A program made the position numbers and the translations under genes. This document shows positions 20,179-32,000 of a stretch of 64,000 nt of DNA, in pieces. Below the pieces are notes generated by a model. The model saw nothing but the letters and a program-made list of their open reading frames with translations, ran no database searches and had not been told where the DNA came from. The stretch spans positions 7,936,001-8,000,000 of the forward strand of contig OX387193.1 in assembly GCA_947561395.2 (NCBI GenBank), read 5' to 3'. How positions within the stretch are numbered: position 1 is the stretch's first letter; each line of letters begins with the position of its first letter. Source of the stretch: Buxus sempervirens. Taxonomy: Eukaryota > Streptophyta > Magnoliopsida > Buxales > Buxaceae.

Positions 20179-23100
20179 ATGGAGGGGAAGGATGCTAGGG
20201 TTCGGTGCCAGAGAATTGGCTGCGATGCCATGTTTACAGATGAAGACAATGTTGAAGGTTCTTGCAGATATCACGATTCTGTAAGTCTCGCTAATCTTCT
20301 CTCTTTCTGTCGACCGATCTATGTTGTCTTGGTACGAAAGCATTATTGTTCCGTGCATTTTTTGTTTTAGTTTTGTCGTTGTTAGGTCAAAATATCCTTT
20401 TTTTTTCTATTGAATTTGGATTTTTCGCTATTATCTACTGGTTCTGTCAGGCTTTTACAATGAAATGCCTTGTTCTTACTAGTTTTCGTCGGCAATGTGG
20501 ATTTAATTCCTCCGTATATACTATTCGTCAAAAACCATATATCTTGCCAGACTACAAGTATGCTTAATCTTTCTAATCGACTCTAATCAGTTTATGGATA
20601 ATTTATTCATTGTGATCAAATCGATTCTTACTAGCAATATTCTGATTCTCTCTCGTACACTTTAATTCTTTAATTGAAATATCATTAAGTTTGAAAGTCT
20701 TTCTTATTTTTATTTTCACTTAATCCCCTACTTTAGGAACCCTAACCTTATGTACATTTTGGTGGGCATTTTACTCTCCAATAACTACATTTGCATTTGA
20801 AACAAACCTTTCCATGTATTTACCTCTGAGTCAATTTTGAAATTAATTTTTTCTTAATTTAATCACTTCATCTATTATTAAGATTCTGGAAGCCTCGCTA
20901 TTAATGTTGTAATTTGATATAAATCTCGCCTTCTTATCTTATAGTTTTACAATTTTAAATATGTATTTCTCACCCTTTTTCATATGTAGCTTATTATATT
21001 CTTTTTATATACTTGTTTTTTTTCTTCTTTTAATTATTTTTTTCTATTTTTAACATACTTGTATTTTTACATTTTTTCTTTGTTCTTGCTTATTTTCCAA
21101 TTCTTAAAATAAAACATTTTATCCTTAATAGCTTTTTTAACATTAAATTTATTGTAGGTGTTAGAAAAATTGGCGATAGGTTAATGATAATTAAAGTCGA
21201 CTTAGCACAAGAGATTCTTAACATCATTAGTGCCTATACACTGCAAATACGATTAGATGAGAACATTGGAAGAAATTTTTGGAAATAAATGGATGATTTG
21301 ATTCAAGGAATTATTCATTGGGAAAAGATATTTATTGTTGGGAATCTAAATGGTTATGTTGATGAGGAGACTAGAGGGCATTAGTATAAAGAGGGGACAA
21401 GGCTTTGGACCTAGGAATGAGATGGGCATATCGATTTTTTAAGTTTTCAGAAGCTTATGGTCTTGTATTGGTAAACAATTTTTTTCAAAAGAGAGTTGAA
21501 TTTACTTTTTCTAGAATGAGTTAAGAACATGCAAAGATTGAAAAGTCATTCCAAAAAAGGCTCTTGCGTCACAACACAGGTTGATGGTTATTGATGTTAA
21601 TTTAAGGAGTTGGAAGAAAAGAAAAAATATTGAAAGTAATTCAAGAATAAAGTTCTCCTAAGTTAAAAGGATAAACATCAATTCTTTTCAAAGATAAACC
21701 GATGACAGTGGGAGCATGAGATTTAGAAACAAACCTTATATGTATGTGGGATAAAATGACCAATTTCATTAGAAGAATAGGAAAGTGGTCTTATGAGAAT
21801 GTAGACATATAGTTCAATCTCAGAAAGAGAGTTGGGGGTGTAGTTATATTGTTCAAAAGGCTGTTGACAAGACAAATGGTAAAAAATCATAAAGGCAAGG
21901 GAGCAATATTGGAACAGAGGTTTAATTTTTATTGTGTATCATTGAATCATCAGAAAGATTACAGGAGAATCTGGAATTACTGTTACAGGTTTAAGTTAGC
22001 TGAGAAATTTCCCTCTTTTTAATATCTTGATTGGTAGTGTTGGTTCCAAAATGCCATGACGTGTTGCATATTAATTCTGTTATGAAGGAGATATACTTGC
22101 AGTAAGAACTCTGTACCAACTTGCAGTGTTTGGTGGATGTGTTCCTTGTCTAATGAACACTACTGATGTCTGAAACATTTATTATTATTGTTATTATTAA
22201 TTTTTTTTCTTTTTTACTTTTGTTGCTGTGGACATTCTGAGTCAAAGTTGCATATTACTAACTGATTCTTATTGTGCATGATTGTGCTCGATTCATTGGT
22301 TGGATTACTTCAATTTTTCAGGCTGTAAGTCAAATCACACATCTATTTATTTGATTTATGAATGATTTTAATCACTCTGAAGTGCTCACCGGCAATTCCA
22401 AACACTTCCTTTCAGCCCATATTTCATGATGGTATGAAAGAATGGAGCTGCTGCAAGCAAAGAAGTCATGATTTCAGCTTGTTTTTGGCGCTTCCAGGGT
22501 ATGATATTCTCTTCCTTGTAAAAGGAGGAAAAAGTTGTATTTCCATAACATATTTCTCAATTTCAAGCTAATTATTTTGATATGATATATATTCTTTCAG
22601 TTGGCTATGGCATGTTATATGGTTCACACATCCTTGCAATAGAATACACAAAGAGATGCACAAATAAATAAATAAATAAGGGAAAAAGAAAGAAGAGTGG
22701 CAAAAATTTATCTAAATTTTCTTGACTTTTTAAAGAAAATGTATGTCAACTTGTTCATCTGGAAGGTATTGTACACTCACCACCTTCTCTATAAATTTAG
22801 CTTCTAACTTCTGTGGGATTGGTGTTAAGGAACTCCTCAAATTTAATATCGAATCACCCAAGAGACTGCTGTAACATTCATTGCTGTCCTAGAAGACCAA
22901 TAAAATCTGTTATTTGTGATAAGTTCCCGAGAATTCTTACTTAGTCTACAAATAAATTATTTCTATAATTCTTTCAGCTCAATCTTTTATGGTTTGAAAA
23001 TGTCATTTTGTTCTTTAAGCATATCAATCAACATCCATAATTGTGGTTGTTTCTGCTTTATTCCCTTTTTGCTCATCATTGGATTTTAATGCTGTTATCT

Positions 23101-24324
23101 GGTTTACATTTTTACCTCCAGATGAGCAAGTATCAATATTTTATAATTTTTCCTTCCATATTTATGTTTCTGTACAAACTAGCTTTTGATACAAGAGCGT
23201 AGAAAGAACCCACAGGGCTGCCAGCTTTGCATCTGCTTACATCTGCCCATATACATAGTAGCAAGAAAGGTCATAAACACATTTGCTTTGTAATCCCCCA
23301 GTGTTTGCAGGTTAAACATATCGGTTTTGTTTATACTTTTATTTCTCCATCAGTTGCTGAAGTTTTTCTTTTATTGATAAAGATGCAAGATGGGTAAACA
23401 CACAACTGAGAAACCAGTGATAACCAAGGCTGTCACTAATTCAAGGAAGCCAGTTCCTCTTCAAACTTCAGCAACTGGTGAATCAAAAAAACTTTGTTCA
23501 AGATGCCAGCAAGGGTTCTTTTGCTCAGAACATGGTATTCTTTTTTTTTCCTTTATTGTATGCTATTATATATATATATATATATATTATAATTTTACAT
23601 TTTTTTTTTGTTTTACCCTTTGCAGCATGCTGTTAATTATGAGTTTACAAACCAATCATATTTATCTTGTAGCTAATTTTAACTGGAACTGTTTGTATAA
23701 TATGCTAAAAGAAAGCGATTCACCATCGCCTTTACAGAATCTCTTATTCCAATATCATGCCATGGTGATGGTTCTTTTAGAATCTTTGTGTTTTGTGTTA
23801 CATACTGACCTCATGATTTCAGGACTTCCTTACTGCCCTTCTCGGGTAGAATGTATCATGTATGTTTACTTGACAAGAAATTGGCTTTCTCCAGGTTCAC
23901 ACACTAAAGAGGTGAACTCCAAACCTTTGAACACAGCCGCAGTAACTTCCGAGGTTGTAACAGATGTTCAGAAATGTTCTCCTCCTGCAAAGAAGATTAT
24001 TGATCTGAACCAGCTACAGACCTGCAGAAATAAAGGATGTGGTAAGGAATTCAAAGAAAAAGATAATCATGACAGTGCTTGCAATTACCATCCAGGGCCT
24101 CCCATTTTCCATGATAGAGTGAAAGGGGTAACATGTTTATGCGTTTCTTATTTTCTATTGCTTTCTTTAAATCTTTCATAGCCATCAAGATGCTAACTAT
24201 ATGGTTCCAACCCTTGTGTGATTTGCAGTGGAAATGTTGCGATGTTCATGTGAAAGAATTTGACGAGTTCATGGAAATACCTCCATGTACAAAGGGATGG
24301 CATAATGCTGATCCAGTACCTTAA
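20179..24324 (+). CDS. RAR1: RAR1, CHORD-domain co-chaperone of plant immunity
   Basis: Five exons: 20179-20280, 22416-22498, 23383-23534, 23895-24127 and 24229-24324, all with GT-AG borders and matching phase, giving 221 residues (Arabidopsis RAR1 is 226). RAR1 works with SGT1 and HSP90 to stabilise NLR immune receptors. CHORD-I spans exons 1-3 ([56 protein letters not shown]). The plant CCCH motif between the CHORDs is in exon 3 ([14 protein letters not shown]). CHORD-II is in exons 4-5 ([40 protein letters not shown], then [16 protein letters not shown]). All zinc-binding Cys/His appear present. Exon 5 ends ADPVP-stop. Intron 1 is long (2.1 kb) and holds a LINE remnant; the frame at 23390 running through intron 3 is a read-through artefact. 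Confidence 0.97.
21158..22010 (+). mobile_element. LINE (non-LTR) endonuclease-region remnant in RAR1 intron 1
   Basis: Conceptual pieces such as [35 protein letters not shown] and KSYENVDI-like words follow the order of the plant LINE endonuclease domain (LNIISAYAPQ...GDLNGHVG). The metal-binding D of GDLNGH reads N here and several stops and shifts interrupt the frames, so it is dead. It lies in the same orientation as RAR1. The reverse transcriptase part is absent. Confidence 0.8.
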
Positions 24325-24779
24325 GCAAACATAGAATTTGGCAAGGGTGAGAAGGAACGTTTACCCCCCCGCCTCTCTTTATTTATGTTGTCTTAATTTA
24401 AGATGTCAACTTATAAGCCTTAACAACAAATAACAGCAAGTCTTAAATTTTTTTAGAGTGCTAAATGTTTTATTAAAGTAAGGGATGATTTCAAATTCCT
24501 TGACCCCACAAGTCAATTAGAATAAATTCATATCCTTAATATAATTTTAGAGTGCTAAATGTTTTATTTAACGAGATTTTTTTTATCTTTTATTTTATTT
24601 AGCATTTCAAAGTAAACATAATTCAAGTATTTTGCTATTTAAAATCTTAAAAGGATTGACGGTAACCTTAAAAGACAATCTAAAGCAGCTATAAATTCTT
24701 TGATAACATCAAATTCTTTTCACTTTTCTTTAATTGAAAAGGCCATTTCATAATTGAGTATTGCCATATTACCTTTGTA
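24325..24779. other. RAR1 3' flank
   Basis: AT-rich. The phrase GAGTGCTAAATGTTTTATT occurs twice (about 24456 and 24549), a short local duplication. No gene seen. Confidence 0.35.
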
Positions 24780-25250
24780 AAGGACTAGTAAAAACCTAAA
24801 ATTCTTAGACGAAACTTATGAAGCGTGATGCACGTAAACGCATCCAGCTCGTGTTACCTTTAACCTTGGGCAATCTTTTAAGTTTGACAAAGATTTCAGT
24901 TCGCACAAAACCCAAATGATAAGATGAGAGCCCTAATTCCCTTTTTTTTTTCAGGACTTGGCCTTCAACTGTTGTGACATTTTGAAGTGCCTTTGGGGAT
25001 ATAAAACCGTGCGAGCTTAGGTTCAAAGCAGACAATATCTCGTTAAATTGGGTATCTCGTTAAATTGGGTTGTTACAAATGGTATCGAATTTGGATCTGG
25101 TCTAGTGATCTGTGGCTAATGTGAGTCCTGATGCTCTCTATGGGAGGTGGTTGGACTAACGATGAAGAGTTTATAAGGGGCCGGCAGGCTTCTAGGTTTA
25201 CGGGCCTGTGACATTCCATTTACACCATTGCAAACCAGAAAGGGGACGAA
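24780..25250 (+). mobile_element. LTR-retroelement remnant (fossil)
   Basis: A short direct duplication ATCTCGTTAAATTGGGT (two copies at about 25037 and 25053) leads into GTTACAAATGGTATCGAAT, which resembles an LTR end followed by a primer-binding site for initiator tRNA-Met (TGGTATC...). No coding region or second LTR is recognisable. Old and broken; borders are approximate. Confidence 0.35.
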
Positions 25251-25660
25251 CCATTTGGGATCTTTGTTTCACTTTAGCAATTTTGAACCAAGTTGAAAAA
25301 CCGGTTGAAACATATTGATTCAACCTGCGATTCTTTCTGGTTGGATCTTATTTCGTCATCAAAAGAAACATACTCAACTGCATCCGTGACGTTTTGAAAG
25401 CTCGCGCTTTCTCCACCACTGATCTCAAGTCCACCATGCGCGCATGCCTTTTGAAAGTTGGATTCAGCTCGAGAAACTTAACAGGCTTCTGCGCCACAAA
25501 ATACCGTGCTACTCACGAGAAAATCCTCACACAAACCACTTTACTCAAGAAAAGTACTGGCTCTCGTCTGGCTCATCTAACCACCACCTAAACAAGCACT
25601 TTGCCTCTCGTGATACCAATACGTGTTAGACTTGCACCAATGTAACAGTATCAAACACTT
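25251..25660. other. SLAC1 upstream region
   Basis: Contains two overlapping 60-residue open frames (25394-25629) that match nothing I recognise. The sequence presumably carries the SLAC1 promoter. Confidence 0.3.
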
Positions 25661-25661
25661 C

Positions 25662-25668
25662 ATATAAA
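25662..25668 (+). promoter_or_regulatory. Likely TATA box of SLAC1
   Basis: CATATAAAAC lies about 80 bp before the SLAC1 ATG, a fitting distance for a short leader. No transcript evidence. Confidence 0.35.
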
Positions 25669-25747
25669 ACCTGTATATGTTCCAAGTGTTTTTCTTTTAT
25701 GTTGGGATCACATTGTTAAGCCTCAGATTTTTAACAAAAAAATTGCC

Positions 25748-27626
25748 ATGAGAGAAGCTTCACCAAGCGCTCTTCCGACCCACTTCGTAGATATTCATGA
25801 AGTATTTCCTGAGGAGAAAGAAGGAACAGAGAGAGTGACTGATAAAGTAGAAAAGAGATCAAACAGGCCATTTAAGTTTAAAGAACTGAGGAAACCTCAT
25901 GGGAGCTTCAGTAGACAGGTTTCCCTAGAGACCGGGTTCTCGGTGCTTGGTAGAGAGGGTAAAGACAAGGATGATAAGAGGGTATTGGAAAGGAGTGGAC
26001 AAAGCTTTGGAGGATTTAGTTCGGCTAATCGAGTTGGGGGAGAAGGAAAGAAGGGTGATTTCAGTATCTTCAGGACCAAGTCTACTATTAACAAGCAAAA
26101 CTCTTTCCTGCCTGTGAGAAAGGAAAATGAACGTGACTCTCAGAAAGCCAATGCCTTTGGAGAGCCAGATGAGTCTGTTAATAGAAGTGTACCTGCAGGA
26201 AGATACTTTGCTGCATTGAGAGGACCTGAACTAGATCAAGTCAAGGTAATGCACTTGCTAGCATTTCCATATTGAGCATGGTACCATACCTGTCTTTGTT
26301 CTTCTTCAATATAGTACCTTTCAATCTAATTGTCATGCAGGATTCTGAAGACATTCTTCTCCCCAAAGATGAGAAATGGCCGTTTCTCCTTCGGTTCCCT
26401 GTTAATTGCTTCGGTGTCTGTCTAGGCCTTGGTAGCCAAGCCATCTTATGGCGCGCCCTTGCGACTAGCCCAGCTACTGAATTTCTCCACATTCCCCTTC
26501 TTGTCAACCTCATCCTCTGGGTCCTGGCGCTTGGGGTCCTCATCTTAGTTTCCTTCACTTACGCACTCAAGTGCATATACTTCTTTGAAGCCGTGCGGCG
26601 CGAGTACTTTCATCCTGTCCGTGTCAACTTCTTCTTTGCTCCTTGGATTGTTTGCATGTTTCTTGCAATTGGTGCACCACCTGTACTTGTGCCTGGACAA
26701 CTGCACCCAATAATTTGGTGCACCTTCATGGCACCTGTTTTCCTTCTTGAGCTCAAGATCTATGGCCAATGGCTATCTGGGGGAAAGAGACGTCTCTGTA
26801 AGGTAGCCAATCCTTCATCACATCTATCAGTTGTAGGGAACTTTGTTGGCGCAATCTTGGCCTCAAAGGTGGGGTGGCAAGAAGCTGCCAAGTTCTTGTG
26901 GGCTGTTGGCTTTGCGCATTATCTTGTGGTCTTTGTGACATTGTATCAGAGATTACCAACAAGCGAGGCATTGCCCAAGGAGCTACATCCTGTGTATTCA
27001 ATGTTTATTGCAGCTCCATCAGCAGCTAGTATTGCATGGGGAACTATATATGGAGAATTTGATGGCTGCTCAAGGACTTGCTTCTTTATCGCACTCTTTC
27101 TCTTTGTTTCACTTGTCGTACGGATCAACTTCTTCTGGGGCTTCCAGTGAGTTGTAAATCCCTCCCATTTTAGCTTCAGCTATCTTCATACATGTCACCT
27201 ATAGTTTTCAGACCCTTGTATGCCTTTTCTTTTTGCAGGTTTTCAGTGGCATGGTGGTCTTATACCTTCCCTATGACCACTGTATCATTGGCTACAATCA
27301 AGTATGCAGAGCAGGTCCCGGGTGTCCTCAGCAAGGGGCTTGCTCTAACTCTCTCATTCATGTCCTCAGCAATGGTGTCTGTGCTGGTTGTCTCCACCCT
27401 CCTCCATGCCTTTGTTTGGCATTCCTTGTTTCCAAATGACCTTGCTATTGCCATCACAAAGAGAAGGAACATCAATGCTGGTAAAATTTATGCAAAGGAA
27501 AAGAAGCCATTCAAAAGAGCCTACGACATAAGACGTTGGACCAAACAGTCTCCTCTCTCCCTTGTTTCCTCCATCACCAAAGACAACTCCGTAGGCAAGG
27601 ATTCTGAAGGGGAGAAACAAGTGTAG
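25748..27626 (+). CDS. SLAC1: SLAC1 slow anion channel
   Basis: Three exons: 25748-26245, 26341-27146 and 27239-27626, phases consistent, 563 residues (Arabidopsis 556). SLAC1 is the plasma-membrane S-type anion channel of guard cells that closes stomata after activation by OST1 and CPK kinases. The cytosolic N-tail (about 1-165) keeps SRQVSLETGFSVL, the known kinase-site context, and DFSIFRTKST. The ten-helix TehA-like core has WPFLLRFPVNCFG, VRREYFHPVRVNFFFAPW, LELKIYGQWLSGGKRRLCKV, NPSSHLSVVGNFVGAILAS, KFLWAVGFAHYLVVFVTLYQ, AAPSAASIAWGTIYGEFDG and FSVAWWSYTFPMTT. The C-tail has KKPFKRAYDIRRWTKQ. N- and C-tails identify SLAC1 itself rather than the SLAH paralogues. Convergent with the next gene. 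Confidence 0.97.
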
Positions 27627-29088
27627 AATAAATGGACACATAATATGTAGCAGAAAAAGGCCTCTGTCCATTGGGGATACAACAAGTAGATGCCTATAGT
27701 CCTGGTTACCTGTTTCATCTATATAAACTGAACCATGAACCAGAACAATATAAATTTACCAAATGAGAATAGTACTTGACAGTAGAAGTTGAGAATTCTA
27801 CACAACTGACAGTAGCCATTGATCCAATTTTGTGGTTACTTAAGGGTTCCAGAAACCACATATATCAGTTTGGTGATTCAGGCTTTAAGGAAATAAAGTG
27901 AATATGGCTTCCTGTCCAACCCTTTGAAATCATGTAAAAACATACTGCATCAAGATTTTCATCCGAATTTTAGGAAAAATCCGTGGAGTTCTTTCTCATC
28001 TCCCCCATGCGCTGGAGCATAACTGTATCAGATGATAGTCGAAGTTTTGAAGTCTGTTTTTTGGTGAACTTATGCTCCACCACGCTGGGTCATGGCTCAA
28101 TATGCACTTGCGCGTTAAAACAAGTGTGAAAAAGAGACATGAGGACTCATCAGTGAATCTGAATCTGCCAGAAATTCTTATTGAACAAATAGGATTTCAA
28201 GCAGCCTACTGCAGCTCATGTGCTCATAGAAGATATATTTTCTCTTATCACAAGATTTCTCATTATATATAGTTTACTGCTATAAGTTGACAATTTGTAA
28301 TATTTACAAAAGAAAAAATTTAAAGAAAAAAAAATGCTATGCTTCAAAGATCTGATACATTGACAATCTTAGAAGCATTGACAATGTACAACTCCAGATT
28401 GTTTTACACTTATATTTGATGAATGGATCTGCAATTTAGAATGGGCACTTCCATAGCCGAATACTTCCCATCTGCTCATCTTGATGGAAGCAAAAAGGTT
28501 GCATCAAAACAAATATATGCGGGCATGTTGAACAAAAATTTTACCAGGTTCACATGGACTTCCAGGGATTCCACACAGAAGAACAAGCTCTCTGCATTGT
28601 TTATCAGTTATCATGTTGATATCTGTCAAGTACTAGCCCAGCATTCATTGATCTCTATGGAAAATCAGGCACTTGATTAACGCGACCATCTTAAGAATCT
28701 TCATGCTCAGTTCCTTTCAACGAATGCCTAAGCTCCTGTGGCAATTTTAAGACCAAGTTCAATGAATTCATGATTTTCAAGGTAACAAATTTTTAGTTTG
28801 AAGGAAAATTTGCACCATCTTGCAGGATCAGTACCTGCTCAAATTGGCCTTGGGCCCATTTTCAGCGATGTTGCAATCACCCCCACACAGAACCTGTTTT
28901 CCTGCAAGTACATGGTTTTTCCTTGAACACATTTATCATCAACAAGTTGCAGTTCATGAGATTGCAAGAGTCATGCAAATTCAGAGTAAGAGAGTGTGTA
29001 TAATTAAGTCCATAACTGGAACACATCCAATGTGAATTACTTAAATTCATGTACATAAAATAGACACTTCAGAAGGTGCCATTGCAAC
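27627..29088. other. Convergent intergenic region
   Basis: Lies between the 3' ends of SLAC1 and the TPX2-like gene. Open frames at 28072-28272, 28423-28680 and 28820-29035 have no recognisable family. On the minus strand about 28838-28903 reads a Cys/Gly-rich tail (VLCGGDCNIAENGPKANLSR) resembling the C-terminus of TPX2-family proteins, but its phase does not fit the previous exon as spliced at the obvious donor. Confidence 0.4.
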
Positions 29089-32000
29089 TTACCCATGTAA
29101 TTGTTGGAAGGTACCCGGTGTATTTTCTTTTGAGCCCTTAAGATGAAACAATGAAATCATTCATATAAACGCCAGTGAATGGTAACTTACAGCAATGATA
29201 CGGATAATGGGGCTTGAAAAATTCCTTTTTTTTAAAAAATTAAACAAGAGAAAGGAAAGTAGAGAACCTTCATAGATATACAAGGAGGATGAGGCAATTT
29301 TCGCTGAGATCTGGTATTTGGCTGGAGCTCAGATGTCAATGAGAGCTAGTGTTTCAAACAAGAAAATTTTGAAAAATAAATAAATAAATCATTGGAAACA
29401 CATCCACAGAGAAGGCATTAAAAGTAAATATTTCAGTTTGCTTCGAAACAACACTGTTCAATAAGGACAAGTCTAACATTATTATGGACAAAGGAGCAAG
29501 GTAAAAAATAGAATCCAAAATTGCAATTGCAATAGGCCTGAATTATACCTTGTTGAAAAGTTCTATTGGCAGATTATGCTGAAACCTCTTGTCCGTCGAA
29601 AAATTGAATTCCTGAAGGCAATTGAAAACACAGTTTTAGTGGAGAAAGCTCTTTTAAGCCAAAACCAAACGCCATATACTGACTAGGAATCATATGACTA
29701 TGAGTTACCATAGGCACTGTGGCTTCCCTCTTGCTACTTCGGAAGACACCAATGTCTCCTTTACTTGAAAATATCTGTAGTCAAGTCAGACACAATAAGA
29801 GAATAAGGTACTTACCAATATTACATAAACTGATAAAATTCAGACATAATACCTTCTTGTTAAGAGGACGAGCTTTGAATTTTTGAAATATTTTAACTTC
29901 CTCCTTTAGAGCATCTACAGAGTTTTTTCTGACAAAGACAAATTAATTATAGATTAGGCAACTATCATTATCTCAACTAAAAAGATACTGTAAGAAATTA
30001 GCCGATGATGAAATATGAGAGCTGCTCCAACAAAGCCCTTTATTATCAAAATAATAGAATTACACTATAACATTGCACTCTAAGAAGGAAAATAAAAGAT
30101 CAAATAGAAGAAAGGTGCTTCTCATTAGTACAAGATTTCAATAAGTTAAAATATGTTATTTTGCCACATGATGAGTGAAACATCCATCTCAGGTAAAACA
30201 TCCATTTCAGGGTCTAGGGAATATATTGTATAGATATTCAGTTATACAAGACATTACAGAACCTGTAGTCAAACTATATATTAATTGGCTAATAAATACG
30301 ATAATATGAACAAAAAGACAAAGGGCAGGAAATAACTAAAACATGTTGAACAGTAAATTTAATAAGGGACTGAGATGCTGACATAGCTACCTTCTGGTGT
30401 CAATAGTTCCATTTTGTGTGGAATAACTAGTATTATCCTTTTGCATCACCTGCAATGAAAAAGCCATTAATTTTAAGCCATTGAAAACACACCCAAAAAA
30501 AAAACACTAATTATATACAAAAAATAGTATGCAAAGACAAGGTAACATTTACAAATAGGCAAACATTTTATTGTGACTTGCCAAGTTTACTTGGGTGGTG
30601 AGACATGATTCTTTCACATGGAAGAATGCTGTGGTCAATCCAGACCAATTTTTTATAAGAACATTCTCATGTGAAAGACAAAAATTTAAGTAGAGCCCTA
30701 ACTATCACATGTGAAATAGGTTTTCTCACATGTATAAGTTGCCATCCAATTTTTAAATGCTCTCGGGTCTTGCAGAAATAAAGACAAAATTTAAGTAGAG
30801 CCCTAACTATCATGTAGAAAATGTCTTGAGGTTGAAAATTAGTATGTGACCTAGGATTGACTAGAAGTTCACATGAAGAAGTGGGGTTCTCCAAAATCCA
30901 AATGGGCATCCTAAAAGTGAGTTACATTTCTTACTATGTTTCTCCATCTTAAGTATTTCACAAGATGACCTGCACTCTTAAAAATAAGTATCGTTTCCTG
31001 CCATTATAATGAATGAGAGAAAACCTATTGCACAACCAGAGTTTAATAAAAAGATTCTATTCATCACAAATGTGACAAATACTAATCATAGTAAATTTTC
31101 ATATCCTACTTTATGAAATCTATCAGCAGGTAGTGATGATGAGGAAACAGCAGATGAGTGTTGTCGAGCCCTGTCCGATGTCTTCAGGCTAAACACCTAG
31201 CAAGAAATGAGATAAAGGTGAAAAATAAGCAGCAGAAATTATGCGAAATACTAACCTTGTGTTATGAAATGTAGGCACATTAAAAGGCAATTTTACTATT
31301 AAAAAAAATATTGAAAAGTACCTGAAAATCTGGCAATTGTGGCGTGCTCTTTTGTGGGAGTGGCAAAGAAGGAGCCTCAAGAATCTACATAACTCAACAG
31401 AGAAGAAACTCAGGAAAAGGGGGAAAAAGACGGATGCAACTTTTGCTTACATAAACCATTATGTAAAAGAAAAAGTAAATAAAAGAAAAGTTTAAATGAC
31501 ACCGTTATTATCTACAAGTACCAACTTTTCTGTTCAATGGACGTGCTCTAAATGTTTTTGCTGTTGACTTCATATTTTCTTCCAAATCTTTAATCTTGGA
31601 CCTGAATCTTGAATACAAAACATAAACCAGCAGCTTATTATACATATTTAGTTTTTATACCTTAAGAAATACAATCGATACACGCACATGCAGATTCATG
31701 TAACTATACACATATATATATCAGCCTTTTAAAAATACCTTGTCCTTTGTGCCCTTTGGGCTGTTTCCAGTTCAGGCTCTCTTGGAATAGTAAGTTTTAG
31801 CTTAGCATGGATCAAGTTGCCATGAATAGGTTCACTCTGCAAGACCATCATATGATATTTTGAGAACTTAGCTGCTACACGGAACTGATATGGCTTAAAT
31901 AAGATATTCTAATAAAGGGCAACCATAATCTGCCAAGCAAGATATGGTACTCAGTAATCAAAATACTACTGCACATTTTCTGTGGTGGATAGGTTACCTT

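Noticed and set aside
23390-24181. Single 263-residue protein across RAR1 exons 3 and 4
   Set aside because: The middle part is intron sequence that happens to stay open; conserved RAR1 motifs and GT-AG sites show two exons.
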